From positions 1,423,650 to 1,487,649 of the forward strand of contig NZ_LR594487.1 of NCBI RefSeq assembly GCF_901686465.1: DNA of 64,000 nt, given 5' to 3'. The translations under genes were made by a program, and so were the position numbers. This DNA comes from Halorubrum sp. DM2. GTDB taxonomy: Archaea > Halobacteriota > Halobacteria > Halobacteriales > Haloferacaceae. This document shows, piece after piece, positions 45,921 to 54,480 of this stretch. Under the pieces are notes generated by a model, which was given only the letters and a program-made list of their open reading frames with translations, was not told where the DNA came from and did not search any database. Positions within the stretch are counted from its first letter, which is position 1, and each line of letters starts with the position of its first letter.

Positions 45921-46796
45921 ATGACAGATCCCTCCAGCGGCGATCCCGCTTCGGACGGCGGGGTGTCAGAGGAGTTCGACGACATCGATCCGGACGCCGT
46001 CTCCGACGACGCGGACGGCCCGAAGGGAACCGGCGGGTCGCCGGGAATCGCGGTCGTGACCGCACTCGTGCTCGGCGTCCTCGGGCCGATCATCGCGGTC
46101 GCGAGCGGCGGCGTCATCTACGCGATCAACGTCGCGAGCGGCGGCCTCTCGCTCGCCGCGAGCGTCGTCCTCACGCTGTTTTTCGGCCAGTACGTCGCGT
46201 TCGGCGGGCTGGCGCTCGGCTACCTCGCGTGGCGGGGTTTCGACCGCGAGGGAATAATCGAGTACCTCGGCGTGCGGGTGCCGAGCCTCAAGGAGATCGG
46301 GATCGTCCTCGGGAGCTGGGTGCTCATCCTGATCTCGGTCCTCGTGGTATCGACGATCGTTCAGCTGCTCGGCACGGAGACGGCGGCGAACAGCAGCGCC
46401 GAGCTGGCGATGGGGAACCCGTCGATCATCCCGCTTTTCATCGCCGCCTCGTTCCTCGTCATCGGTCCCTGTGAGGAGATCCTCTACCGCGGCGTCGTTC
46501 AGGGGCGGCTCCGTGAGTCGCTGCCGGCGGCCCCGTCGATCCTCCTCTCGGCCGCGATCTTCGCCGCGATCCACGTGATCGCGCTGACGGGCGGGGTCTC
46601 CGCGCGACTCACGACCATCTCGATCCTCTTCGTGCCGAGCCTCGTGTTCGGCGCGGTGTACGAGTACACCGGGAACCTCGTCGTCCCCGCGCTGCTCCAC
46701 GGGCTTCACAACGCCGTGCTGTTCACCGCCCTCTACGTCGTCGTCACCACGGACCCGAGCCAGATGCCGGCCGTCGTCGGCTTCCTGCCCGTCTGA
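45921..46796 (+). CDS. CPBP-family intramembrane metalloprotease
   Basis: A 291-residue polytopic protein. After an acidic N-terminus (about 1-40) come about eight helices. CPBP (Abi) motifs are present: EEILYRGVVQGRL, FAAIHVIAL and the C-terminal HGLHNAV. The family includes CAAX-type prenyl proteases and bacteriocin self-immunity proteins; the substrate is unknown. ATTTGG about 28 nt upstream may be the TATA box. Confidence 0.86.
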   Translation: MTDPSSGDPASDGGVSEEFDDIDPDAVSDDADGPKGTGGSPGIAVVTALVLGVLGPIIAVASGGVIYAINVASGGLSLAASVVLTLFFGQYVAFGGLALGYLAWRGFDREGIIEYLGVRVPSLKEIGIVLGSWVLILISVLVVSTIVQLLGTETAANSSAELAMGNPSIIPLFIAASFLVIGPCEEILYRGVVQGRLRESLPAAPSILLSAAIFAAIHVIALTGGVSARLTTISILFVPSLVFGAVYEYTGNLVVPALLHGLHNAVLFTALYVVVTTDPSQMPAVVGFLPV

Positions 46797-46844
46797 GCGG
46801 TCGAACCCTCTGACGAGGGGCTCGCGACGCGATCCTCGATTCTC

Positions 46845-47092
46845 TACGGTGGCGCGTGCCGACGAGCGCCCGCTAGGGCGCGAGTCGCACGCGCGAGGGA
46901 GTTAGTCGCCGGAGCGTAGCGGAGGCGACTGACGAGGCTGGGGAGGCGTGAGGCTGTGCTGTGCGGGGCGGGACTCGAAGGGGCAGCCGTGAGGCGGGCG
47001 CAGGCGAAGCGAGCACCGCAGCGAGTGAGCAACGCGAACGAGTGAGGAGCGCGGCGAGCGTGCGCCCGCCTCACGGCTGGGGCTTCGGCGGT
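46845..47092 (-). repeat. Hairpin-rich intergenic repeat element, copy 3 (full length)
   Basis: It fills the 398-bp space between the ends of the CPBP and panB genes. Stem 1 arms are 46984-47002 and 47061-47079 (19 bp, perfect), stem 2 arms AGTCGCC/GGCGACT at 46904-46910 and 46924-46930. Stem 3 lies around CGCGCCC/GGGCGCT, with a small mismatch. The same conserved blocks as copies 1 and 4 occur in order. No gene is seen in this stretch. Confidence 0.85.
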
Positions 47093-47194
47093 CTCGGTCA
47101 CACCGCTGGCTTCGTCGCAGCGACCGGCTGTGGCTTCAGAACGGCTCGTCTCGATCGCCGGTTCTCCACCGGAAACAACGCAGTACCCCGAATA

Positions 47195-48001
47195 TCAGTA
47201 CAAGTCGTCCAGATCCTCCTCGACGTGCGAGTGCTCTTCGGCCGGGAACTCGCCGCTCTCGACCGCCTCCTTGTACGCTTCCACGGCCCCAACCATCTCG
47301 CCGCGCACGTCCCCGAACTGCTTCGCGAACGGCGGCGACCACTCGCCGAGCCCGACCGCGTCGTTGATCACCAGCACCTGCCCGTCGCAGTCCGGGCCCG
47401 CACCGATGCCGATCGTCGGGATCGAGAGCGCCTCGGTCACCGCGCCCGCGAGGTTCGCGGGGACGTGCTCCAACACGAGCGCGAACGCGCCGGCGTCGGC
47501 GTGCGCACCCGCGAGGTCGATTATCTCCTCGGCGGCGTCCTGCTCGGTCCCCTGCCGGGTGTACCCGCCGAGCCGATTCACGTGCTGGGGCGTCAGGCCG
47601 AGGTGGGCCATCACCGGGATCCCGACCTCCGTCATGCGCCGCGTGGTCTCGACGGTGTGCGGGCCGCTCTCGATTTTCACCGCGTCGGCGTTCGCCTCCT
47701 TCAGCAGGCGGCCGGCGTTGCGTACCGACTCAGCCTCGTCGACGCCGAACGAGAGGAACGGCATGTCGGCGACGACGAGGGCGTCCTCGGTCGCGCGGGC
47801 GACCGCCGCGGTCCGGCTCGCCACCTCGTCGAACGTGACCGGGAGCGTCGAGTCGTAGCCGAGGGCGGCGTTGCCCATGCTGTCGCCGACGAGGGCGATG
47901 TCGATCCCCGCGTCGTCGACAACCGCCGCCGTCGGGGCGTCGTAGGCGGTGAGCATCGTGATCGGATCGTCGCCCTCCCGGAGTCCCCGCGTCGTGGTCA
48001 T
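47195..48001 (-). CDS. panB: 3-methyl-2-oxobutanoate hydroxymethyltransferase
   Basis: Makes ketopantoate from 2-oxoisovalerate and methylene-folate (or -pterin) for coenzyme A synthesis. The 268-residue barrel has LTAYDAPTAAVVDDAGIDIA and VGDSMGNAALGYDSTLPVTF, the metal-binding Asp segments. IPTIGIGAGPDCDGQVLV is near the C-terminus. The ATG at 48001 matches family starts; the longer frame to 48118 is rejected. Monocistronic here. Confidence 0.94.
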   Translation of the reverse strand: MTTTRGLREGDDPITMLTAYDAPTAAVVDDAGIDIALVGDSMGNAALGYDSTLPVTFDEVASRTAAVARATEDALVVADMPFLSFGVDEAESVRNAGRLLKEANADAVKIESGPHTVETTRRMTEVGIPVMAHLGLTPQHVNRLGGYTRQGTEQDAAEEIIDLAGAHADAGAFALVLEHVPANLAGAVTEALSIPTIGIGAGPDCDGQVLVINDAVGLGEWSPPFAKQFGDVRGEMVGAVEAYKEAVESGEFPAEEHSHVEEDLDDLY

Positions 48002-48113
48002 ACCTCGGAGTGACCCGCGCGACGCCGTAAAATCGTCGGGAACCGGAAAGGCGGCGCGTCGGTGGCCGACCCGGGGCCACCGCCGCCCGGCGACCGCCGA
48101 TCCGACGACGAGC

Positions 48114-48159
48114 GCCACCGATTTGCCGCTTCAACCACGACCGCCACCGATTTGCCGCT
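48114..48159 (+). repeat. 17-nt direct repeat in the promoter region of the 48179 gene
   Basis: GCCACCGATTTGCCGCT occurs at 48114-48130 and 48143-48159, 29 nt apart. The second copy places ATTTGC 25-30 nt before the GTG at 48179. Confidence 0.7.
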
Positions 48160-48178
48160 CCGCCGCCGAGTCCGTCGC

Positions 48179-48577
48179 GTGCAACCAGTCGAGCGGGCCG
48201 AGTACGAGGGGGTCGACTACGCGTGGGTGATGCAGACGACGTTCGTCGTCACCATCCTCGTCGGCGCTCCCGTCGCGGCCCTGCTATCGACGCTCGTGAC
48301 GCTGGAGTCGTGGGGCGCGCGCGCCGCGTTCGCGGTCCGCGTCGGCGCGCCGATCTGGTTCGTCACCGCGGTGGCCGTCGCGCTGTACGCGAGGCGGACC
48401 GAGGCCGGCGACGGCGGGTCGGAGGAGGACGACAGCGACGGCGACGAGGAGGGGGAAGACGAGACCGACGACAGCGACGGCGACGACGACGGCGACGAGC
48501 GCGAAACAGACGATGACGACCCGATTGCGGACGCCCCGCCGGCCGAGACCACGACCGAAGCGGAGCGAGACGGCTGA
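48179..48577 (+). CDS. Two-helix membrane protein with acidic tail (DUF5822-like)
   Basis: A 132-residue protein. EYEGVDYAWVMQTTFVVTIL leads into the first helix; a second follows (about 50-72). The last 55 residues are almost entirely Asp/Glu/Gly. I think it belongs to DUF5822, common in haloarchaea, function unknown. GTG at 48179 is chosen over the ATG at 48062, whose extra residues are low-complexity. Confidence 0.65.
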   Translation: MQPVERAEYEGVDYAWVMQTTFVVTILVGAPVAALLSTLVTLESWGARAAFAVRVGAPIWFVTAVAVALYARRTEAGDGGSEEDDSDGDEEGEDETDDSDGDDDGDERETDDDDPIADAPPAETTTEAERDG

Positions 48578-48612
48578 GCGCGGGCGACGCGTTCCCCCTT
48601 TCTCGACGCGCG

Positions 48613-49230
48613 CTACTCGGCGAGCAGGTCCGCGACCCACGCGAAGTCGACGCCGCCGCGCTCGGCGGCGACCGCGTCGGACCGCGAGTCGCCGACGAAC
48701 AGCGCGGTCTCGGGGGTGCCTCCGAGCCGGTCTATCGCTGCAAGCAGCGGCTCCGGATCCGGTTTGTGACTTCCGACGGAGTCGCGGCCGAGGATCGCTT
48801 CCGACACCACGGCGTCGCCGAGCCCGTGCGTCTCGACCGCGATCCGACAGGCCGCCTCGCAGTTGAGCGAGCAGACGCCCGCGGGCGGGTGGGCGGCGTC
48901 GACCTCCAAACCACCATCAGTCGCGTCGGCCGACGCCTCGACCCCGGCCGCGAGCCGGTCGCCGAGCGGGAGGCGCGCGGACTCGCGGGCCCCCGCCCGC
49001 TCCGGAGCCGCGATCGCCTCCTCGACCTCGTCTCGGATGCCGTACTCGTCGGCCGCGCCGAGCAGTCCCCACAGCTCTTCGGTCGGGGGGATAATGGCGT
49101 GTTCCGCGTACACGTCGAGGACCGCCGCCGCGACGGCGTCCCAGTCGACCGCGAGTTCGACGAGCGTCCCGTCGAGGTCGTAGACGACCGCCTCGTAGCC
49201 GGCGAGCCGGTCGCCGATCGGGTCGGTCAC
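48613..49230 (-). CDS. HAD-superfamily phosphatase
   Basis: A 205-residue phosphoglycolate-phosphatase-like hydrolase. Motifs: I YDLDGTLVEL, II CSLNCEA, III SHKPDPEPL and IV FVGDSRSDAVAA. The substrate is unknown. Its GTG overlaps the acyl-CoA dehydrogenase stop (GTGA), so it is translationally coupled to it. The helical cap lies about 40-95. Confidence 0.85.
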   Translation of the reverse strand: MTDPIGDRLAGYEAVVYDLDGTLVELAVDWDAVAAAVLDVYAEHAIIPPTEELWGLLGAADEYGIRDEVEEAIAAPERAGARESARLPLGDRLAAGVEASADATDGGLEVDAAHPPAGVCSLNCEAACRIAVETHGLGDAVVSEAILGRDSVGSHKPDPEPLLAAIDRLGGTPETALFVGDSRSDAVAAERGGVDFAWVADLLAE

Positions 49231-50405
49231 TCGCCGAACACCCCGCGGGCGACGATCGTCTTCTGGATCTCGGTCGTCCCCTCGTAGATCTCCGTGATCT
49301 TCGCGTCGCGGTAGAGCCGCTCGACGTCGAACTCGGTCGTGTAGCCGTAGCCGCCGTGGATCTGGACCGCCTCGTTGGTCACCGACATCGCGGCCTCGCT
49401 GGCGCGGTACTTCGCCTTTGAGGCGGCGACACGGTAGTCCTCGCCCGCCTCCGCCTGCCGGCACGCCTCGCGGACGAGCAGCCGCGCGGCCGACACGTCC
49501 GTCGCCATCTCCGCGACCTTGTGCCGGATCGTCTGGATGTCCGCGATCGGGCGGTCGAACTGCTCGCGCTCCTCCGCGTACGACTTCGCCTCGTCGAGCG
49601 CGGCCTGCGCGACGCCGACCGCCTGCGCCGCGATGCCGATCCGCCCCTCGGTGAGCGTTCGGAACGCGGCTGAGAGCCCGCCGCCCGGCTCGGTGAGCCG
49701 ATTTTCGGCCGGAACCCGGCAGTCGTCGAAGGTGATCCCCGTCGTGTCCGACGCGCGAAGGCCGAGCTTCTCCTCCTTCTTGCCGACCTCGAAGCCGTCG
49801 GTGTCCGCGGGGACGAGGAACTGCGTGATCGCGTCGTCGGCCTCGTTCGTGTCGCTCTCCTCGCGCACCGTCTTTGCGAAGACGACCGCCACCCCGCCGC
49901 GCTGCCCGTTCGTGATCCACTGTTTCTCGCCGTTCAGCGCGTACTCGTCGGTGTCGGGGTCGTACGTCGCCGTCGTCGACATCTGGGCCGGGTTCGACCC
50001 CGCCTGCGGCTCCGAGAGACAGAACATGCCGACCGGACGCCCAGTTTCGGCCATCTCCGGCAGCCACCGTTCGCGCTGGCTCTCCGTCCCGAACTCGGCG
50101 ATACAGGAGGTCGCGAGGCAGTGGACGGAGAGCGCGGTCGCGACCGCGAGCGATCCGTGCGCCAGCGCCTCGTTGGCGACCGCGTACGTCGTCTCGTCCG
50201 CGCCGAACCCGCCGTACTCCTCGGGGACCGTCAGTCCCGTCAGGCCGAGCTCCGCCAGCCCGTCCCACACGTCTTCCGGGAACGTCTCCGTCTCGTCCGC
50301 CTCGGCCGCGGTCGGCCGGACCTCCTCGGCCGCGAACTCGCGGACGAGGTCGCGGACCGCCGCCTGTTCGTCGGTGAGCGCCGAGCCGACGCGTACTCCG
50401 GTCAT
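49227..50405 (-). CDS. Acyl-CoA dehydrogenase
   Basis: A 392-residue FAD enzyme that introduces the 2,3 double bond in acyl-CoA. It has family signatures FCLSEPQAGSNPAQM and YGYTTEFDVERLYRDAKITEIYEGTTEIQK; the catalytic glutamate is in the latter region. CTTTTTCC about 30 nt upstream supports the ATG. It forms an operon with the HAD gene. Confidence 0.93.
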   Translation of the reverse strand: MTGVRVGSALTDEQAAVRDLVREFAAEEVRPTAAEADETETFPEDVWDGLAELGLTGLTVPEEYGGFGADETTYAVANEALAHGSLAVATALSVHCLATSCIAEFGTESQRERWLPEMAETGRPVGMFCLSEPQAGSNPAQMSTTATYDPDTDEYALNGEKQWITNGQRGGVAVVFAKTVREESDTNEADDAITQFLVPADTDGFEVGKKEEKLGLRASDTTGITFDDCRVPAENRLTEPGGGLSAAFRTLTEGRIGIAAQAVGVAQAALDEAKSYAEEREQFDRPIADIQTIRHKVAEMATDVSAARLLVREACRQAEAGEDYRVAASKAKYRASEAAMSVTNEAVQIHGGYGYTTEFDVERLYRDAKITEIYEGTTEIQKTIVARGVFGE

Positions 50406-50477
50406 GTCACCGACTTCGATCCGCCACGGAAAAAGATGAGCGATCGGCGGGGTGGTCGCGAGCGGCCTCGTCTACTC

Positions 50478-51482
50478 CTACTCCCCGGCCTCGCGCGCCT
50501 CCCAGAGGGGGTACAGCTCGTCCCGCGGCGGCTCCGCGAGCGCCTCGCCGTCGATCCGGACGCCGCCTGATTCAAGATCGCCGGCGGCGGACTCGACGTC
50601 GCCGATCTCCGCCCCCTCGATCCCGGCCGCGTCGAGCGCATCGAGCGCGTCATCGACCCGAGCCGGCGGGACGGCCGCCAGCAGCGCGCCGGAGCCGAAC
50701 GTCCGGAGGGGATCGACGCCGAGCGCGTCACAGCAGGCCCGGGTCTCGGGGCGGACCGGGACCGCGTCGCGCTCGACGTCGAAGACGGCCCCGCTCGCCG
50801 CGGCCATCTCGACGAGGGCGGTCGCAACACCGCCCTCCGTCGGGTCGTGGAGCGCGCTCGCGGCGTCGCGGACCGCTGCCGCGTCGAGGACGACGCTCAC
50901 GTCGTCGAGAAAGTCGGCCGCCGCGTCGAGCGTCGCGGCCGGGACCCCCGCGTCCGAACACTCCGCCCGGAAGTCGGTCGCGAGGATCGCGGTCGCCTCG
51001 ATCGCCGCCCCCTTGGTGAGGAGGAGTCGGTCGCCCGGCTCGGCACCGCCGCTCGACACGAAGCGGTCCGTCGTCCCCATCGCCGTCATCGAGCAGAGCG
51101 GGCGGTCGAGCGCCGGCAGGACCTCGGTGTGACCCCCGACGACCGCGCAGTCGAGGTCGCTCGCGGTCGCGTCGACCTGATCGACGACGGTCCGGAGCCG
51201 GTCGGGGTCGTCGTCCGGGAGGAACAGCGTGTGGGTGAGCCACTTGGGGTCGGCCCCGCTCGCGGCCACGTCGTTACAGGCGACGTGGACGGCGAGCGTT
51301 CCGACGGACTCGGCCGCCAGCGAAAGGGGATCTGCCGCGACGACGAGCGTCCCGGCGGCATCAGAGAGGTCGATCGCGGCTGCGTCCTCGCCGTAGGCGG
51401 GCCCCTGTCGCACCGCATCGTCGTCCGCGCCGGTCGCCGCGAGCGCGGCCGCGAGCGCGGCGGGACCGAGCTTCCCGGTCAT
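50478..51482 (-). CDS. AIR-synthase/HypE/SelD-like ATP-binding protein
   Basis: A 334-residue protein with the PurM/HypE/SelD fold. It has VAADPLSLAAESVGTLAVHV followed by NDVAASGADPKWLTHTLFLP at the ATP-binding N domain, and the C domain with LHDPTEGGVATALVEMAA. Unlike SelD it lacks a selenocysteine/Cys loop at the start, and unlike HypE it lacks the C-terminal Cys. Its start overlaps alaX by four bases (ATGA), suggesting a role linked to tRNA or aminoacyl quality control; that is inference. Confidence 0.78.
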   Translation of the reverse strand: MTGKLGPAALAAALAATGADDDAVRQGPAYGEDAAAIDLSDAAGTLVVAADPLSLAAESVGTLAVHVACNDVAASGADPKWLTHTLFLPDDDPDRLRTVVDQVDATASDLDCAVVGGHTEVLPALDRPLCSMTAMGTTDRFVSSGGAEPGDRLLLTKGAAIEATAILATDFRAECSDAGVPAATLDAAADFLDDVSVVLDAAAVRDAASALHDPTEGGVATALVEMAAASGAVFDVERDAVPVRPETRACCDALGVDPLRTFGSGALLAAVPPARVDDALDALDAAGIEGAEIGDVESAAGDLESGGVRIDGEALAEPPRDELYPLWEAREAGE

Positions 51483-52759
51483 CGCTCGCGGAGCCACGCC
51501 GCGACCGCCGCGGGGTCGGCGTCGAGCCCGCCGCCCTGCGCGAACGTCGGGCCGCCGCCCCCGCCCCCACCGAACTCGTCGGTGACGGCGTCCACGACGT
51601 CGCCCGCGTCAATCCCGGCGTCGGCGGCCGCGTCGTCCGCGACCGCGACCACGAGGAACGGGGCGTCGCCCGTGCCGACCGCGGCGAGGGCGTCGGGAGC
51701 GTCGCCGGCGTCCGCCTCCCCCGCCGCGAGCGCTTCGCCGGCCGGCTCCCGGAGTTCGTTCGGGTCAGCGTCGTCGACCGTGCCGATCGCCCACCGCGCG
51801 CCGTCGACCTCGACGGTCGGCAGGTCGCGCAGTCGAGCCGCGAGCAGCTCCTCGCGGGCGTCCCGCAGGTCCGCCTCCAGACGATTGTTCTCGTCGCGCA
51901 GTCGGGCGACCGCGTCCGGGAGGTCGCCGACGCGCGCGTCGAGCGTCGCTGCGGCGTCGAGCGCCGCGGCGTGGACCGCGCCGATCTCGTCTATCGCCGT
52001 CGGGCCGACCGCGAACTCGACGCGCGTGACGCCCTCGCCGGGGTTCGACCGCTCCAGCACCGCGACCGGACCGATCTCCGCGGTGTTCGCGACGTGGGTG
52101 CCGCCGCAGGCGGCGACGTCCCACGGGTCGGCGTCCGGGACCGGCCTGTCCCCCGCCGCGCTCGCGCCGCCGACCGTCACGACGCGGACCGCGCCGTCGC
52201 TCATCGCACCCTCCTCCGTCTTCGTGTTGAACGCGATCCCGTCGACCTCGCGCGCTTCCTCGGCCGAGTGCGTCTCCCACGAGACGGGCAGCGAGTCCCA
52301 GACGGCGCGGTTGGCGAGCCGCTCCAACTCGATGAGATCGTCGTCGCCCAGCGGCTCGGCGGTCGTCAGGTCGACGCGGACCTTCGTCTCGGAGATGTCG
52401 AACCCGGCGTAGCCGAGGTCGTCGGCGATCCGGCGCGCAGCGCCGTACAGCACGTGCGAGGCGGTGTGTGCCCGGGCGCAGTAGGTCCGGAAGGCGTCGT
52501 CGATCAGCCCCGTCACCGCGTCGCCGGGCGCGAGCGAGAGGGCCTCCGGGTCGACATCGAGCGCGTGGACGACCGCGCCGTCGCGCTCAACGACGTCGTC
52601 GACGAGGTGGCCGTCGAGCGTCCCCCTGTCGGCCGGCTGGCCGCCGGACTCGGGGTAGAAGTACGTCTCGTCGAGGACGACCTCGCGGCCGTCGACGGAC
52701 TCGACCGTCGCTTCGAACTCCCGGACCGCCGGCTCTGCCGGCGCGCGTGAAGCGGTCAT
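51479..52759 (-). CDS. alaX: Alanyl-tRNA editing protein (AlaX long type)
   Basis: A 426-residue stand-alone editing protein that hydrolyses mischarged Ser- or Gly-tRNA(Ala). The zinc site is RAHTASHVL and CGGTHV. The N-terminal barrel has TYFYPESGGQPADRGTL as in AlaRS, and the C-terminal third is a DHHA1-like domain with FGGGGGGGPTFAQGGG. A coiled segment (about 285-315) separates them. A TATTTATC box about 30 nt upstream fits the ATG. Confidence 0.9.
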   Translation of the reverse strand: MTASRAPAEPAVREFEATVESVDGREVVLDETYFYPESGGQPADRGTLDGHLVDDVVERDGAVVHALDVDPEALSLAPGDAVTGLIDDAFRTYCARAHTASHVLYGAARRIADDLGYAGFDISETKVRVDLTTAEPLGDDDLIELERLANRAVWDSLPVSWETHSAEEAREVDGIAFNTKTEEGAMSDGAVRVVTVGGASAAGDRPVPDADPWDVAACGGTHVANTAEIGPVAVLERSNPGEGVTRVEFAVGPTAIDEIGAVHAAALDAAATLDARVGDLPDAVARLRDENNRLEADLRDAREELLAARLRDLPTVEVDGARWAIGTVDDADPNELREPAGEALAAGEADAGDAPDALAAVGTGDAPFLVVAVADDAAADAGIDAGDVVDAVTDEFGGGGGGGPTFAQGGGLDADPAAVAAWLRER

Positions 52760-52807
52760 TGCCGGGTCGTGGGGACGACCGGATAAATAGGTGGCCGCCG
52801 CGCAATC

Positions 52808-52818
52808 GTTTATAAATC
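52808..52818. promoter_or_regulatory. TATA-like box beside repeat element copy 4
   Basis: GTTTATAAATC is identical to 113-123 but at the other end of the element. Read rightwards it would start a transcript near 52842, antisense to the element's forward orientation. Confidence 0.35.
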
Positions 52819-52821
52819 TAC

Positions 52822-53084
52822 GGCGGTGCGGTCGGCGTGCGCCTGCGAGGCCGCATCGCGGCCGAGCAGCGTCGCGCGAGGGAGTCGGTCGCCGAGCGAA
52901 GCGACGGCGACCGACGAGGCTGGGGAGGTGTGAGGCTGCGGTTGCGGTGCTGTGCTGGGTGGGACTCGAAGGGGCAGCCGCGAGGCGGACAGAGGTGACG
53001 CAAGCACCGCAGCGAAGGAGCGTTAGCGACTGAGCGAGGAGCGCAGCGAGCGTCTGTCCGCCTCGCGGCTGGGGCTTCGGCGGT
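52822..53084 (-). repeat. Hairpin-rich intergenic repeat element, copy 4 (full length)
   Basis: It fills most of the 427-bp divergent space between alaX and the 53187 gene. Stem 1 arms of 18 nt are at 52975-52992 and 53054-53071, stem 2 TCGGTCGCC/GGCGACCGA at 52885-52893 and 52906-52914. Stem 3 is around CGGCCGCGATGCGGCC. The conserved blocks match copies 1 and 3. No gene is seen inside. Confidence 0.85.
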
Positions 53085-53186
53085 GTTCGTGTCGATCCGT
53101 GATTCGTAGACAGTCACATCCGCGTACAGCCGAGCGGCACGTACCCGGCCAGTACGTTCTTTTTCTCGGAGATTGAACGAAGTGCT

Positions 53187-53441
53187 ATGCCGCCCTCCGA
53201 CGAACCGAACGAGCAGCGGGTGCGCGAAATAGTCCGGGAAGAGATCGCCGAGAGGAGCCGGACGCTCCTCGGGACCGTCGTCTGGACCCTGCTCTCCGTC
53301 CTCGCGGGGTTGGTCGGACTCCAGTCGCTCCAGTTCGCGCTGTACGCGACCTCGATCGCCGCAACCGCGGGGTTCGTCCTCGCGGGCGTCGTCGTGACCG
53401 GAGCGAGCCTCTACCTGCTGTACCTCCTTCACTGGGCGTAG
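53187..53441 (+). CDS. Small two-helix membrane protein
   Basis: An 84-residue protein with a charged N-terminal helix (EQRVREIVREEIAERSRT) and two membrane helices (about 27-50 and 58-82). The family is not recognised. CTTTTTCTC lies 25-30 nt before the ATG, giving a good leaderless start. Confidence 0.7.
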   Translation: MPPSDEPNEQRVREIVREEIAERSRTLLGTVVWTLLSVLAGLVGLQSLQFALYATSIAATAGFVLAGVVVTGASLYLLYLLHWA

Positions 53442-53520
53442 TGGCGCGCCGCTGAGATGCGGGGTTGAAGCGGAGCCCGGGGCTCACAACGAAGCATAAA
53501 CGCCGAAACCCGAGTTCCGC

Positions 53521-53721
53521 TCAGCCCTCCAGCTCGAATGCGACCTCGACTTCGGCCTGATACTCGCGGTCGGCGTCCCCCTGAAGCTCGACCCCGAACT
53601 CCTCTACTTCGGCCCAGTAGACGTTCTCAAGGGTGTCCTCGGCGCGGTCGATGGCCTCGTCGGCCGCGGCGTCGAAGCTCTCCTCGCTCGTCCCGATCAG
53701 CGTGATCTTCTTGAACACCAT
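53521..53721 (-). CDS. Dodecin
   Basis: A 66-residue flavin-binding protein of the dodecin family, forming hollow dodecamers that store riboflavin-type flavins in haloarchaea. [20 protein letters not shown] and the flavin-stacking Trp in [15 protein letters not shown] are diagnostic. The start at 53721 matches the family length. Confidence 0.93.
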   Translation of the reverse strand: MVFKKITLIGTSEESFDAAADEAIDRAEDTLENVYWAEVEEFGVELQGDADREYQAEVEVAFELEG

Positions 53722-53793
53722 GTCACGTCCCGATACGACACACGGTGGCATAAAAATAGGCGTCCCGAACCGCGAGGAGGAAACCGAACGCGC

Positions 53794-54132
53794 CTACGGA
53801 CTGCCCGGCGCGCCTTCCATCACGGCGAAGCCCTCGCCGTCGTGGTCGATCCCGATGACCGCCCAGTCGTAGGGCGGTTTCGCGGAGACGAGCCGGTCTT
53901 GGAGGTCGGCCGCGCGGTCGCGCCACGTGACGAAACACCGGAGTCGCGGTGTCTCGCCGCCGTCTGCGAGATACGGGTCGAGATCGTCGTCGTCCAGACA
54001 CAACACCGTCACGAGCACGCGCCGCCACTTGCGTTCCGCGACGAACTCTCGTCCGCCCTCGGAGACGGTGTATCCCAGTTCGCGGAAGACGTCTCTGGCC
54101 TCGGTCGTCGGGGGGATGCTCGCAGTGGCCAT
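53794..54132 (-). CDS. Haloarchaeal conserved protein (DUF7116-like)
   Basis: A 112-residue soluble protein with alternating strand/helix pattern (VFRELGYTVSEGGREFVAER, WRRVLVTVLCLDDD, YDWAVIGIDHDGEGF). It probably matches DUF7116 of haloarchaea; function unknown. GTTTATCAC lies upstream of the ATG. Confidence 0.65.
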   Translation of the reverse strand: MATASIPPTTEARDVFRELGYTVSEGGREFVAERKWRRVLVTVLCLDDDDLDPYLADGGETPRLRCFVTWRDRAADLQDRLVSAKPPYDWAVIGIDHDGEGFAVMEGAPGSP

Positions 54133-54234
54133 CTATCTCGGAGTTGGTCACCATCCGTGATAAACTTTCTCACGATTTCGCTCGCGGAGAATCGGCGCAC
54201 CGTCGAGAACGGGCAAGAGAGACGCGAGCGCGGC

Positions 54235-54480
54235 TCACTCGTGGGCGGCGTCCCACTCGTCCGGCTTCCGGAGGTTCCCGCACTCCGTACACTGGATCCG
54301 GCCCATCGTGTCCATCGCGGTGTCGAACGACCCGCAGTTGCCACAGCGGAACCCCCAGCGGGACTCCCCCGTCTCGTCGGCGAACACGACGTAGAAGGGA
54401 CCGTCCGCCCCGCGCTCGACCCGCGACCGGTCGGTGTACACCCGCTCGCCGCTCGGCGTCGTCGTCGCTTCCAGACTCAT
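54235..54480 (-). CDS. Zinc-ribbon protein (DUF5816-like)
   Basis: An 81-residue haloarchaeal protein. Two Cys pairs (RCGNCGSFDT and QCTECGNLRKP) form a zinc ribbon after a short beta-rich N-terminus. I recognise it as DUF5816; function unknown. CTTAAGTC lies upstream. Confidence 0.75.
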   Translation of the reverse strand: MSLEATTTPSGERVYTDRSRVERGADGPFYVVFADETGESRWGFRCGNCGSFDTAMDTMGRIQCTECGNLRKPDEWDAAHE

